DNA of 64,000 nt from Minicystis rosea (lineage in GTDB: Bacteria; Myxococcota_A; Polyangia; Polyangiales; Polyangiaceae): assembly GCA_001931535.1 (NCBI GenBank), contig CP016211.1, forward strand, positions 1,826,501 to 1,890,500. Reading direction: 5' to 3'. Below, piece by piece: positions 1 through 7,762 of the stretch. The notes beneath the pieces were generated by a model. That model was not told where the DNA came from and made no database searches. It saw only the letters and a program-made list of their open reading frames with translations. Within the stretch, counting starts at the first letter, position 1; every line of letters starts with the position of its first letter. A program made the translations under genes and the position numbers.

Positions 1-1454
1 TGTCCGGTCGCGCACGTCGGGCAGTTGAAGCCGCCGCAGTCGACGTCGGTCTCGTCACCGTTCTTGACGCCGTCGGTGCAGTTCGGGACTTGGCAGAGAC
101 CGGAGAGGCACACGCCGGTCTGGCAATCGGCGGCGATGGAGCAGCCATATCCGTATCCGCACGGCGCGCACGGTCCGCCGCAATCGATGTCGGTTTCGCC
201 GCCGCCCTTGACTCCGTCGGTGCACGTCGGTGCTTGGCAGATACCGCCCGTACACGCGCCCTCCGCGCAATGCCAGGAGTACGTGCAGCCCTGTCCGGTC
301 GCGCACGCCGGGCAGGTGAAGCCGCCGCAGTCGATACCAGTCTCGTCACCGTTCTTGACGCCATCGCTGCACGTCGGCGGCTGGCACACGCCGGCCACGC
401 ACACGCCGGTCTGGCAATCGAAGGCGGCGGCGCAGCCCTGCCACGGGAAGCACTTTGCACACGGCCCACCGCAATCGATGCCGGTCTCGGCGCCGTTCTT
501 GAGCCCATCCGTGCACGCCGCGGGCTGGCAGATGCCGCCGGTACACACACCCTCCTGGCAATGCCACGGGGCTTCGCAGCTCTGCCCGACCGAGCATTTG
601 GGGCAGGCGAATCCGCCGCAGTCGACGTCGGTCTCGAAGCCGTTCTTGATTCCATCGGTGCACATCGTCGACGGCATGCACCCTCCTCCGGAGCAGGTGA
701 GGCCCGGCGCGCAAAGCGCGCCGCACGCGCCGCAGTTGTTCGGATCGGAGAGCAGGTCGACGCACGCGTTGCCGCACGATCCGAGGCCGGGGGGACACGC
801 GCCGCACACGCCGGGCTGCCCGCCGCCTCCGCAGATCTCCCCGCTGGAACAGCTCCCACAATCCATGAGACCGCCGCAACCATCGCCGGCGAGGCCGCAA
901 TTGAAGCCGAGCGTCGCACAGTTGGTGGGGGCGCACGCCGCCTGACATGCGTTGTCCGTGCAAACGTTCGAGCAGCACTCCCCGCCGGAGAGGCAGGGCG
1001 CGCCGGCCGTGCGGCACGACGGATCCGGGAAGTCGACGCCGACCGTGGCCTGGCCGTTGCGCCTCATGCTCAGCGTCACGACCACCGGCACTTGGCTCAC
1101 CGTCGCGATGACAGGATCGCTGAGCCACGTGGGCACCGATCCCCCTGTGACCAGCGCACACGGGCCCGCATAGGCATTGCCGGTGAAGCGCACGGTCCCC
1201 GTCGGCAGGCCGTGCAGGTCGAGCACGCTGCCGAATCCAGGCATCACGTCGGTGGAGTGCGTCACGCTGAAGGCGCCTGTCGCCGTCACTGCGATGCACC
1301 CGACGCTCCCGTCGAGCGGAACCTGGGTAATCGCGATCTGCGCCACGCCCGTGGCGTCCTCCTCGCCTTCGCTCCCCATACAGCCGGCCGCCGTCACGAT
1401 GAGCGCCACGCCAATGCCCATCGCGCCTCGCATCATCCAAGGCATCGTCCTCAT
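1..1454 (-). CDS. Cys-rich tandem-repeat lipoprotein, C-terminus beyond left edge
   Basis: A reading frame open from an ATG at 1454 to the window edge; the 3' end is not in the window. The start has a strong GGAGG five bases upstream. The N-terminus has a hydrophobic signal segment and a plausible lipobox (TAAGC, Cys25), so it is probably exported and lipidated. Residues about 30-145 look like a small beta domain. After a Cys-dense stretch, a module with the pattern C-x-D-G-x-x-N-G-x-E-T-x-x-D-C-G-G begins near residue 264 and recurs about every 48 residues (roughly 145 bp), with five copies visible. Such modules are common in secreted myxobacterial proteins and are presumably disulfide-bonded stalks. 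Function is unknown; adhesion or surface display is an inference. Frames read on the opposite strand over this stretch are its shadows. Confidence 0.85.
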   Translation of the reverse strand, partial: MRTMPWMMRGAMGIGVALIVTAAGCMGSEGEEDATGVAQIAITQVPLDGSVGCIAVTATGAFSVTHSTDVMPGFGSVLDLHGLPTGTVRFTGNAYAGPCALVTGGSVPTWLSDPVIATVSQVPVVVTLSMRRNGQATVGVDFPDPSCRTAGAPCLSGGECCSNVCTDNACQAACAPTNCATLGFNCGLAGDGCGGLMDCGSCSSGEICGGGGQPGVCGACPPGLGSCGNACVDLLSDPNNCGACGALCAPGLTCSGGGCMPSTMCTDGIKNGFETDVDCGGFACPKCSVGQSCEAPWHCQEGVCTGGICQPAACTDGLKNGAETGIDCGGPCAKCFPWQGCAAAFDCQTGVCVAGVCQPPTCSDGVKNGDETGIDCGGFTCPACATGQGCTYSWHCAEGACTGGICQAPTCTDGVKGGGETDIDCGGPCAPCGYGYGCSIAADCQTGVCLSGLCQVPNCTDGVKNGDETDVDCGGFNCPTCATG

Positions 1455-1888
1455 CCAATCCTCCTTTGCTCGCCGGCTGCATCGCCGGCGGATGCTGTTG
1501 ACGATCGACGGTGAGGATTGTTTCGCGCCTTCGACGCGACGGTCCCGCAATGGGCATGATGGACGGCCGCGGCGATTGCGTGCGACGCAGGCGACGATGA
1601 CGCGCGAGGTGCATCGGGGCCCCACGCCGCCTGCGCCCGGGGCCTCGTCGTGGGCAAGGAGACGTCGCGTTCGAGCACCCTCGTCGGTGACGCTCGGTCT
1701 TCGGAGACAGGGAGCCCTGTCGCGCTCGAATGGCGGGCGCGGCGTACCGTGTCACGGCATCTCGAAGCTGTCCGTCGGGCTCGAGCCTGGGACCGAGATC
1801 ATGGCTCGGCCACGCTGGGGAAGCTGCCTGCCCCGTCGAGGGGCGCTCTGGGGCGTCGCTCGCGGGAGCCGCGTGCCAGGATGGATGC
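1455..1888. other. Intergenic region, 434 bp
   Basis: This lies between two divergently transcribed genes and should contain both promoters. I see no RNA gene, no convincing sigma-70 boxes, and no frame with a ribosome-binding site. A few short inverted repeats occur but none stands out from the GC-rich background. Confidence 0.5.
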
Positions 1889-2383
1889 ATGATCGATGGG
1901 GATTGGCTCACGAACGGCCGGGGCGGTGCGCCTCCGCAGGCGCTCGGCGTGCGCGCCATCGTGATTTACAAGCTCGCCAAATCGGCGCTGCAGATCGTGC
2001 TCGCGCTGGTGATCTTGCTCTTGGCCTCGTCGGGGCTCGCCGCGCGAGCGCATGAGGTCATCGTCACGTTGGGCCGGGAGAGCGTGAGCGCTTGGAGCGC
2101 CGCGCTGGCCGGTATGCTCTCCAAAGCGACCACGCCGCACGGCGCCCATGTCGTGAGCGCCGCGCTCGCGGCCGATGCGCTCCTCAGCTTTCTCGAGGGG
2201 TGGTCGCTCCATCGTGGCTATCGATGGGCGCCGTGGCTGGTCGTCGCGGCGACGACCTCGCTCGTTCCCCTCGAGATCATGGACCTCGTCCGCCATGGAT
2301 GGCGCGTAACGCGCGTCCTCGTCTTGGTGATCAACGTCCTCATCGCCGTCTATCTGGGCCGGCGCGCCCGGCGGGGCTCATGA
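1889..2383 (+). CDS. DUF2127-type integral membrane protein
   Basis: 164 residues with about four hydrophobic segments: one near residues 25-50 (LAKSALQIVLALVILLL), one around the AADALLSFLEGW stretch, one with APWLVVAATTSLVPLEI, and one at the C-terminus before an Arg-rich tail. The layout and the motifs LLSFLEGWSLHRGYRWAPW and LVPLEIMDL fit the DUF2127 family of small inner-membrane proteins, whose function is not established. I chose the ATG at 1889, preceded by AGGATGG, over a longer frame starting at 1730 because the extra N-terminal part is not protein-like and the hydrophobic core begins soon after 1889. It stands alone and is convergent with the next gene. Confidence 0.8.
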   Translation: MIDGDWLTNGRGGAPPQALGVRAIVIYKLAKSALQIVLALVILLLASSGLAARAHEVIVTLGRESVSAWSAALAGMLSKATTPHGAHVVSAALAADALLSFLEGWSLHRGYRWAPWLVVAATTSLVPLEIMDLVRHGWRVTRVLVLVINVLIAVYLGRRARRGS

Positions 2384-2498
2384 GCCATGTGTTTCACGAC
2401 GTTGACGAACGCATGCTGAAGGGGCGAGGCACGGCTCCGCGCTCGATATCGAATCTCGTGATGCCGATGGTGAGAGATCGATGTCGAGCGCGGGGAGG

Positions 2499-3383
2499 TC
2501 AGCAGTTGTCGGCGATGATTTCCCAGCAGGCGCCGGCGAACTCGCGATAGGCCTCGCGCTCGAGCTTGGCGGGCTCGCCGAGGACGGCGTTGCCGTGCTC
2601 GGCGAAGAGGGAGCGGAGGGCGCCTTCGATTTCGGTGCTCGTCTCCACCCAGAGGAACTCTTCGATGCCGTCGGTGATTTGATCGCGGAGGAGGATGGGG
2701 ATGTCGCGCAGGCTGACGTCGCCGCTGAGGCGGCGCCAGATGGAGGTGGCGATGCGCTCGGCGTGATCGGGCCAGCGGGCGAAGGCGCGGCGGAAGGTGC
2801 CGCCGATGAGGCGCAGGACTTCCTGTGCGAGCTTGGCGACGCGCGGGCGCTGCACGCGCTCTTCGTTCTCGGCGACCATGGCGAGGTAGTCGTCGGAGAG
2901 GAGCTTCCTCAGATCGTCGCTCACGATCTGCTGCGATTCGGGGGTGAGCTTGAGATCGGAGATCTGCGCGAGGAAGCGATCGCGCCACATGCCGAGGCGC
3001 ACGGCGAGCATGCCCTCGGGGGTGGTGTCGAGCATCTCGCCCATGGGATCGATGAGGCGGCGGCCGAAGGTGGAGAGGACGTGGCCGAGGATGCGGCGCT
3101 GGTGCTCCTCGCGGCCGAGCACGGACATGGCGCGCACCAGGATCTCGCGCGAGGGCGCTTGCACGACGACCTTGCCGCCTTCGCCGAAGCGCTCGTCGTA
3201 CATCCGCAGCGACGAGAGCATCTCGCGGAAGGCGTCGTCCGCGGGGCCGTTCTCCTGGCCGTAGACGCGGATCACCAACCCGGTTTCGGGACCGGCGCCG
3301 AAGAGTCGGTGGAGCTCGTGGACGACGTCGTCCGACGAGACCAGCGGCTGCCCCGGGAGCGAGTGTTTCCGGTTCATGGCCAC
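2499..3383 (-). CDS. Hypothetical alpha-helical cytoplasmic protein
   Basis: 294 residues, not recognised. There is no signal peptide or membrane segment. Composition is charged and helical, with two conserved-looking stretches: LVIRVYGQENGPADDAFREM near residue 37 and a Trp-rich helix pair around 200-245 (SIWRRLSGDVSLRDIP). The start is either GTG at 3383, with AGGG six bases upstream, or the in-frame ATG at 3377; I use the GTG. It lies 115 bp downstream of eutL on the same strand, so it could be the last gene of the eut transcript, but nothing in its sequence ties it to ethanolamine metabolism. Strong high-GC third-position bias supports it as a true gene. Confidence 0.7.
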   Translation of the reverse strand: MAMNRKHSLPGQPLVSSDDVVHELHRLFGAGPETGLVIRVYGQENGPADDAFREMLSSLRMYDERFGEGGKVVVQAPSREILVRAMSVLGREEHQRRILGHVLSTFGRRLIDPMGEMLDTTPEGMLAVRLGMWRDRFLAQISDLKLTPESQQIVSDDLRKLLSDDYLAMVAENEERVQRPRVAKLAQEVLRLIGGTFRRAFARWPDHAERIATSIWRRLSGDVSLRDIPILLRDQITDGIEEFLWVETSTEIEGALRSLFAEHGNAVLGEPAKLEREAYREFAGACWEIIADNC

Positions 3384-3498
3384 GATTTACCCTACCGCGT
3401 TCTGCTCCGGATCACAGCCGCCAACGCGGCGCTTGGATCCCACGGAGTGGTCACACGTCGTCACCCATGGCGCGCGGCGAGAGCGCCCCACGTGTCGG

Positions 3499-4179
3499 TC
3501 AGCGTGAGAATGCCGTGAAGTGACGCTCGTACGGCTCGGCCGCGATGCGGACGACGGCCTCGGCATACGCTTCGGCGGCGGCTTGGCACGCGGGGAGGCT
3601 GCCGGTGAGCCACGCGGCGGCGAAGTTCGTCTCGGTCGGGGGAGGGAAGACCTTCACGGCGCGAACGTCGGCCGCCTTGAGGGCATGATCGAGGGCGATG
3701 GTGGCCTCGATGGGGGGAGCGACGAGGTAGGCCATGGTGTCGCCCGGGGCGAGGCCGGCCTGCGCCGAGAGATAATGGCCGAGGGACGCGATCACGTGCG
3801 GGAAGACGGTGACCGAGGCCTTCTCGTCGGCGGCGTAGAAGCAGGCATCATGCGCGAGGCAGCGGAGGAGCGCGGTGAGGCCGTGCTCGATCTCGTCGGG
3901 ATCCGAAGCGGCGAGGACACCGAGGATCTCACCCGAGAGGCGGCCCGAGGCGTGCGCGGATCCCGCATAGAACGAGCGCGCGAAGACCACGTCGACGGCG
4001 GCGTGCTTGGTGGCTTCGTCGAGGGCGACGTAGGTCGAGTCGTCCTGGTCGACGGTGACGAGGCCGAGCGAGGTGTGCCGCTCGGGATCGGCGCCGTAGG
4101 CGCGCAGGAGCGCGGCGTCGGCGGCGGGGAGGCGGCGCACGGAGAGCACTTTGGGGATGATCGGTTCGAGCACGCTCAC
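3499..4179 (-). CDS. eutL: Ethanolamine utilization microcompartment shell protein EutL
   Basis: 226 residues, the usual size for EutL (about 219). EutL is a tandem BMC-domain trimer that tiles facets of the ethanolamine microcompartment shell and has a gated central pore. Recognisable family stretches are SLGLVTVDQDDSTYVALDEA, FARSFYAGSAHASGRLSGE, GDTMAYLVAPPIEATIALD and PPPTETNFAAAWLTGS. The start is the GTG at 4179 that overlaps the eutC stop in GTGA, giving a protein beginning MSVLEPIIPK; a longer frame upstream is a shadow of eutC. Translational coupling to eutC implies co-expression. No other shell protein (EutM/N/K/S) is present in the window, which is odd for a structural shell component. 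Confidence 0.93.
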   Translation of the reverse strand: MSVLEPIIPKVLSVRRLPAADAALLRAYGADPERHTSLGLVTVDQDDSTYVALDEATKHAAVDVVFARSFYAGSAHASGRLSGEILGVLAASDPDEIEHGLTALLRCLAHDACFYAADEKASVTVFPHVIASLGHYLSAQAGLAPGDTMAYLVAPPIEATIALDHALKAADVRAVKVFPPPTETNFAAAWLTGSLPACQAAAEAYAEAVVRIAAEPYERHFTAFSR

Positions 4180-5090
4180 GATTTCATCTCCACGAGGCGG
4201 ACCCGCTCCTGCGGGGCGCGGTAGCCGCGGCCGCCCGCGTCGCCCAGCTCGCGGCCGAGCTTCGCGAGATCGAGGCTCACGCCCGAGGTGCCTTGATCGA
4301 TCATGGCGCTCACGAGCACCGCGAGGCGCTTGCCGGCTTGCTCGGGCGGGGTGCCGCGCGCGTGGATGTTGGACATCATGTTGCGGTCGCCGTCGGTCTT
4401 GCCGATCTTGGGATCGTGGACGAGGTAGGCCGAGAGGCCGTCGCCCGTGCCGAGACCGGGGCGCTCGCCGAGGAGGATGGCGGCGACTTTGGCCTGTGTT
4501 TCCTGGCCGATTTCGTCTTCGAGCCACACGCGGGCGAAGCGGGCGCACATGGGCGTGCCCACGCGGAGGCCGCGCGCTTCGCAGGCGGCGGTGAAGTGCT
4601 GCAAGAGATCGAGGCCGGATCCCATGCACGCGACCGCGGAGAGGCCGTCGGCGAGGATGGGTTGAACGTCGACGTTCTTGTCGGCCCGCGCGCGGAGGAG
4701 CGCGACCGAGGCCTCGTCGAGGCGGCGGCCGAGATCGGGGCGGAGCAGGAACTCGCGATGATCGGAGACGCGGGATCGCAGCGGGAGCAACCCGTTCTGC
4801 TCGGCCCAACCCGAGGGCAGCTCGGTGTGCACGGCTTGGTGCGCGACGGCGAGCTCGGCTTGAAACTGAAGCACCACGTCGGTCGCGTAGCGCGTGCCGA
4901 CGTGGCCGATGCCGACGAGCGCGGTGGTGTGCGCGGCGGCATGCGCGGCGTAGCGGCCGCGCGTGTGGGGCGCGGGGAAGACGCGCAGCGGCGGGGCCGG
5001 GACGGCGGTGGACGGCGGCGGAGGCGGCGGAGGATCTTCGCCTTCGAGGCGGCGCTTGAGGGCCGCCATCAGATCGCGCGTGGTGCTCAT
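4176..5090 (-). CDS. eutC: Ethanolamine ammonia-lyase light chain EutC
   Basis: 304 residues. EutC is the small subunit of adenosylcobalamin-dependent ethanolamine ammonia-lyase, which converts ethanolamine to acetaldehyde and ammonia together with EutB. Family features include the N-terminal helix followed by a flexible Pro-rich linker (DPPPPPPPSTAVPAPP, residues about 19-34), TRYATDVVLQFQAELAVAHQ, a VVxE-like core, ILLGERPGLGTGDGLSAYL and the C-terminal DGDRNMMSNIHARG segment. It starts at an ATG that overlaps the eutB stop in ATGA and ends in a 4-base overlap with eutL. Full length with no missing segment. Confidence 0.96.
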   Translation of the reverse strand: MSTTRDLMAALKRRLEGEDPPPPPPPSTAVPAPPLRVFPAPHTRGRYAAHAAAHTTALVGIGHVGTRYATDVVLQFQAELAVAHQAVHTELPSGWAEQNGLLPLRSRVSDHREFLLRPDLGRRLDEASVALLRARADKNVDVQPILADGLSAVACMGSGLDLLQHFTAACEARGLRVGTPMCARFARVWLEDEIGQETQAKVAAILLGERPGLGTGDGLSAYLVHDPKIGKTDGDRNMMSNIHARGTPPEQAGKRLAVLVSAMIDQGTSGVSLDLAKLGRELGDAGGRGYRAPQERVRLVEMKS

Positions 5091-6448
5091 CGAATGACCC
5101 CCGGATCGCCGAAGCGCTCGCCCGGCCGATCACCGCGCCAGATGTCTCGCTCCTCGAGCCAGGCGTCGAACTCGGGCGCAGGGCGCTTGCCCACGAGCGC
5201 GCGCACGCTGGGGATGTCGTGGAACGAGGTCGACTGGTAATTGAGCATGATGTCGTCGCCCACGGGGAGCGACATGAGGTAGCTGCACCCGGCCGCGGCG
5301 AGCAGGACCTTGAGGCACTCGAGCTCGTCCTGGCTCATCTTCGCGTGGTAGGTGAAGCACGCGTCGCAGCCCATGGGGATGCCGAGGAGCTTGCCCATGA
5401 AGTGATCTTCGAGCGCGGCGCGGGTGATCTGCGGGCCGTCCTCGAGGTACTCCGGGCCGATGAAGCCAACCACGGTGTTGACCAAAAAGGGCTTGTAACG
5501 CCGGGCGAAACCATAACAGCGCGCCTCCAGCGTGACTTGATCGGCGCCGTGATGGGCGGCGGAGGAGAGGGCCGAGCCTTGGCCCGTCTCGAAGTACATG
5601 ACGTTGGGCCCGCGCGTCGCGCCGAGGCGCTTCATCTTGTCCCAGGCTTCATCCATCAACGCCAGCGAGATGCCGAAGGCGCGATTGCCCGTCTCGCTCC
5701 CGGAGAGCGATTGGAACATGAGGCCCATGGGGGCGCCGAGATCGAGCGCCTTCATTTGCACGGTGACGTGCGAGAGCACGCATTGCTGCGTGGGGATCCC
5801 GTTCCGGCTCATCACGTCGCCGAGGGCCTTCAAGATCTCGGCGGTCGACTCGGCGGTGTCGGTGGCCGGATTGACGCCGAGCACGGCGTCACCGCAGCCG
5901 TAGGAGAGGCCTTCGCGCGTGCTGTAGAGGATGCCCTGCACGTCGTCGGTGGGGTGGTTCGGCTGGAGGCGCGAGCTCATGCGGCCGGGCAGGCCGAGCG
6001 TGTTGTTGGCGCGGACGACGACCTGACATTTCGCGCCCGCGATCATGAGGTCCATGTTGGACATCAGCTTCGCGGCGGCGGCGGCCATCTCCGGCGTGAG
6101 GCCGGCGGAGACGGAGCGGATGGTCGGGCCGGGCGTGCTCGTGTCGAGGATCCACTCGCGGAATTGCCCGACGGTGAGCTCCTTCACGGCGCGGAAGGCC
6201 TGCTCGTCGAGCGTGTCCTCGACCATACGGGTGAGCTCGTCCTGATCGTACGGAACGACCGGGTTTTCCCGGAGGTCCCGCAGCGTGAGCTCCGAGAGCA
6301 CCGCCCGCGCGGCGACGCGCTCGACCGGATCGCGCGCCGAAACGCCGGCGAGATCGTCACCGGACTTGGGAGGATTGGCCTTCGCCAGCACCTCCTTGAC
6401 CGACCCGAAACGGTAGGTGCTGCCCCGGATGGTGGCGTGAAGCTGCAT
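5087..6448 (-). CDS. eutB: Ethanolamine ammonia-lyase heavy chain EutB
   Basis: 453 residues, standard length for EutB, the large TIM-barrel subunit that holds the substrate and the B12 radical site. Diagnostic stretches are TYRFGSVKEVLAKANPPKSG at the N-terminus, the RLQPNHPTDD segment, GLSYGCGDAVLGVNPATD, the FETGQGSALSSAAHHGADQ segment and PMGCDACFTYHAKMSQDE. It is the first gene of an eutB-eutC-eutL run joined by 4-base overlaps. No cobalamin riboswitch or EutR-type regulator was recognised upstream; a 20-bp-phased direct repeat at 6635-6670 is a candidate control site. Neither the reactivase EutA nor aldehyde/alcohol dehydrogenases are in the window. Confidence 0.97.
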   Translation of the reverse strand: MQLHATIRGSTYRFGSVKEVLAKANPPKSGDDLAGVSARDPVERVAARAVLSELTLRDLRENPVVPYDQDELTRMVEDTLDEQAFRAVKELTVGQFREWILDTSTPGPTIRSVSAGLTPEMAAAAAKLMSNMDLMIAGAKCQVVVRANNTLGLPGRMSSRLQPNHPTDDVQGILYSTREGLSYGCGDAVLGVNPATDTAESTAEILKALGDVMSRNGIPTQQCVLSHVTVQMKALDLGAPMGLMFQSLSGSETGNRAFGISLALMDEAWDKMKRLGATRGPNVMYFETGQGSALSSAAHHGADQVTLEARCYGFARRYKPFLVNTVVGFIGPEYLEDGPQITRAALEDHFMGKLLGIPMGCDACFTYHAKMSQDELECLKVLLAAAGCSYLMSLPVGDDIMLNYQSTSFHDIPSVRALVGKRPAPEFDAWLEERDIWRGDRPGERFGDPGVIR

Positions 6449-6537
6449 ACGCGCCCGAGCCGACCTTAGAAGGCCCCCGCCAGAGAGACAAGCCTTTCCA
6501 CCGCGCCCCTCCGCAACCGCACCGCCACAGCATCAGC

Positions 6538-6600
6538 CACAGCAGCGGCAGCGCCAGCCGCAGCGGCAGCGGCAGCGGCAGCCGCGAGCGCCAGCGAGCG
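6538..6600. repeat. Short GGCAGC/CAGCGG-type simple repeat
   Basis: A run of near-perfect CAGCGG/CAGCCG hexamers lies in the leader region upstream of eutB. It is a low-complexity tract with no evident gene; translated frames through it are repetitive Leu/Arg or Ala/Ala and are not credible. Confidence 0.6.
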
Positions 6601-6634
6601 GACCCAACCAAGCGCCCACCCATCATCAGCAGCA

Positions 6635-6670
6635 CCCGAACGGATTCGTACGAACCCGAACCAATTCGTA
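6635..6670. promoter_or_regulatory. Two direct 16-bp repeats, 20 bp apart, upstream of eutB
   Basis: CCCGAACGGATTCGTA (6635-6650) recurs as CCCGAACCAATTCGTA (6655-6670), 14 of 16 bases identical and offset by exactly 20 bp, about two helical turns. The junction forms a perfect TTCGTACGAA palindrome (6645-6654). Position about 190 bp upstream of the eutB start and near the 3' end of the hydrolase gene makes it a possible activator or repressor site. The binding protein is unknown. Confidence 0.4.
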
Positions 6671-6713
6671 GGACCTCAACCGATCCCTCGATCGCCCGCC
6701 CCCCGTCGCTCGA

Positions 6714-7643
6714 TCACGCCTTCCCCTCACGCCGCTTGCTCGCCGCCCATGCGAGCCCCTGCGCATTCAGCTCCACATCCAGCTTCAGCATGGATCGATC
6801 CTCGTCGCTGAGCGCAATCCGCGCATCGAACGCTTGCCACAGCTTCGCTTCGATCGACTTCTCCAGCGCAGCGCCCGTGAGCTCTCCCGCCGCGGCCTCG
6901 TGCATCGCGGCCTCCGAGAGATCGATCCAATCGTGGAGCTGCGCGGCCACGGGGCCGATGGCGCGCACTTCGCCGAAATGGGTGAGGAAGGCGCGATCGG
7001 TGCCGAGGCCGGCGATGCGATCGATGGCTTTGCGGGCTTCGGGGGCGTCGAAATCGGTGGGGCTCGTGGAGGGGAAGGCGAAGGGGCCGGGGCGCTGGAG
7101 GGCCGGGTACACGAGGCCGAAGGCGTCGCCGGTGAAGACGGCGGAGGCCGCGGGATCGTGGACGACGAAGTGATGGTTGGCGTGACCGCGGACGTGGAAG
7201 AAGGCGAGCTCGGATCCTCCGGCGTCGATGCGGGCGCCGTCGTCGAGGGAGCGCACGCGGGCCTCGGGGACGGGCTCGATGGTGCCGTAGAGGGCGCGGA
7301 AACGATCCGCGCCGTAGACCTGGGTGGCGCTCTTCACGAGCTTGCTGGGATCGATGAGGTGGCGGGCGGCGCGCGGGTGCGCGAGGAGGGTGGCGTTGGG
7401 GCAGGCGCGCATGATGGCGCCCGCGCCGCCGGCGTGGTCGAGGTGGACGTGGGTGACGATGACCCAACGGACCTGCTCGGGGCGGAGGCCGCGCGCGTCG
7501 AGCGCCGCGAGGATTTGCGGGGCGGCGACGGCGGTGTTGGTCTCGATGAAGGCGGCCTCGTCGCCTTGCACGCGCAGGTAGGCGGCGGCAAAGCGCGGGT
7601 GGATGTAGTCGCAGTCGATGGTGACGATCTCGGGCGCGGCCAT
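6714..7643 (-). CDS. Metallo-beta-lactamase-fold hydrolase
   Basis: 309 residues. The metal-binding motif THVHLDHAGG (residues 64-73; His65, His67, Asp69, His70) is intact, with a further His in RGHANHH and the Asp of FTGDAFG, as expected for the two-metal centre of the glyoxalase II/RNase Z superfamily. The substrate cannot be told from sequence; the ENTAVAAP-type N-terminus and single domain resemble hydroxyacylglutathione-hydrolase-like proteins rather than true beta-lactamases. There is no signal peptide, so it is probably cytoplasmic. It starts at the ATG at 7643 and is divergent from the dynamin-like gene. Same strand as eutBCL but 265 bp upstream, so co-transcription is uncertain. Confidence 0.9.
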   Translation of the reverse strand: MAAPEIVTIDCDYIHPRFAAAYLRVQGDEAAFIETNTAVAAPQILAALDARGLRPEQVRWVIVTHVHLDHAGGAGAIMRACPNATLLAHPRAARHLIDPSKLVKSATQVYGADRFRALYGTIEPVPEARVRSLDDGARIDAGGSELAFFHVRGHANHHFVVHDPAASAVFTGDAFGLVYPALQRPGPFAFPSTSPTDFDAPEARKAIDRIAGLGTDRAFLTHFGEVRAIGPVAAQLHDWIDLSEAAMHEAAAGELTGAALEKSIEAKLWQAFDARIALSDEDRSMLKLDVELNAQGLAWAASKRREGKA

Positions 7644-7705
7644 GAGAGGGAACGTAGTCGAAGCGGGGGCCCTCCGGCGAGCCGGCGAGCGGGCGCACGC
7701 CGCGC

Positions 7706-7734
7706 TTCGGTCTCGCCCCCGGACTTGCTATACC
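7706..7734 (+). promoter_or_regulatory. Weak candidate promoter for the dynamin-like operon
   Basis: A TATACC hexamer at 7729-7734 sits 17 bases after TTCGGT (7706-7711). The -10 match is fair and the -35 match poor. It is placed 29 bp before the start codon at 7763, whose AAGGAG ribosome-binding site is clear. Confidence 0.25.
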
Positions 7735-7762
7735 CGAGGCCCCGTCAAGGAGACCGATTGCC

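Noticed and set aside
6449..6713. Cobalamin riboswitch before eutB
   Set aside because: No B12-box or conserved stem was recognised in this GC-rich repeat tract.
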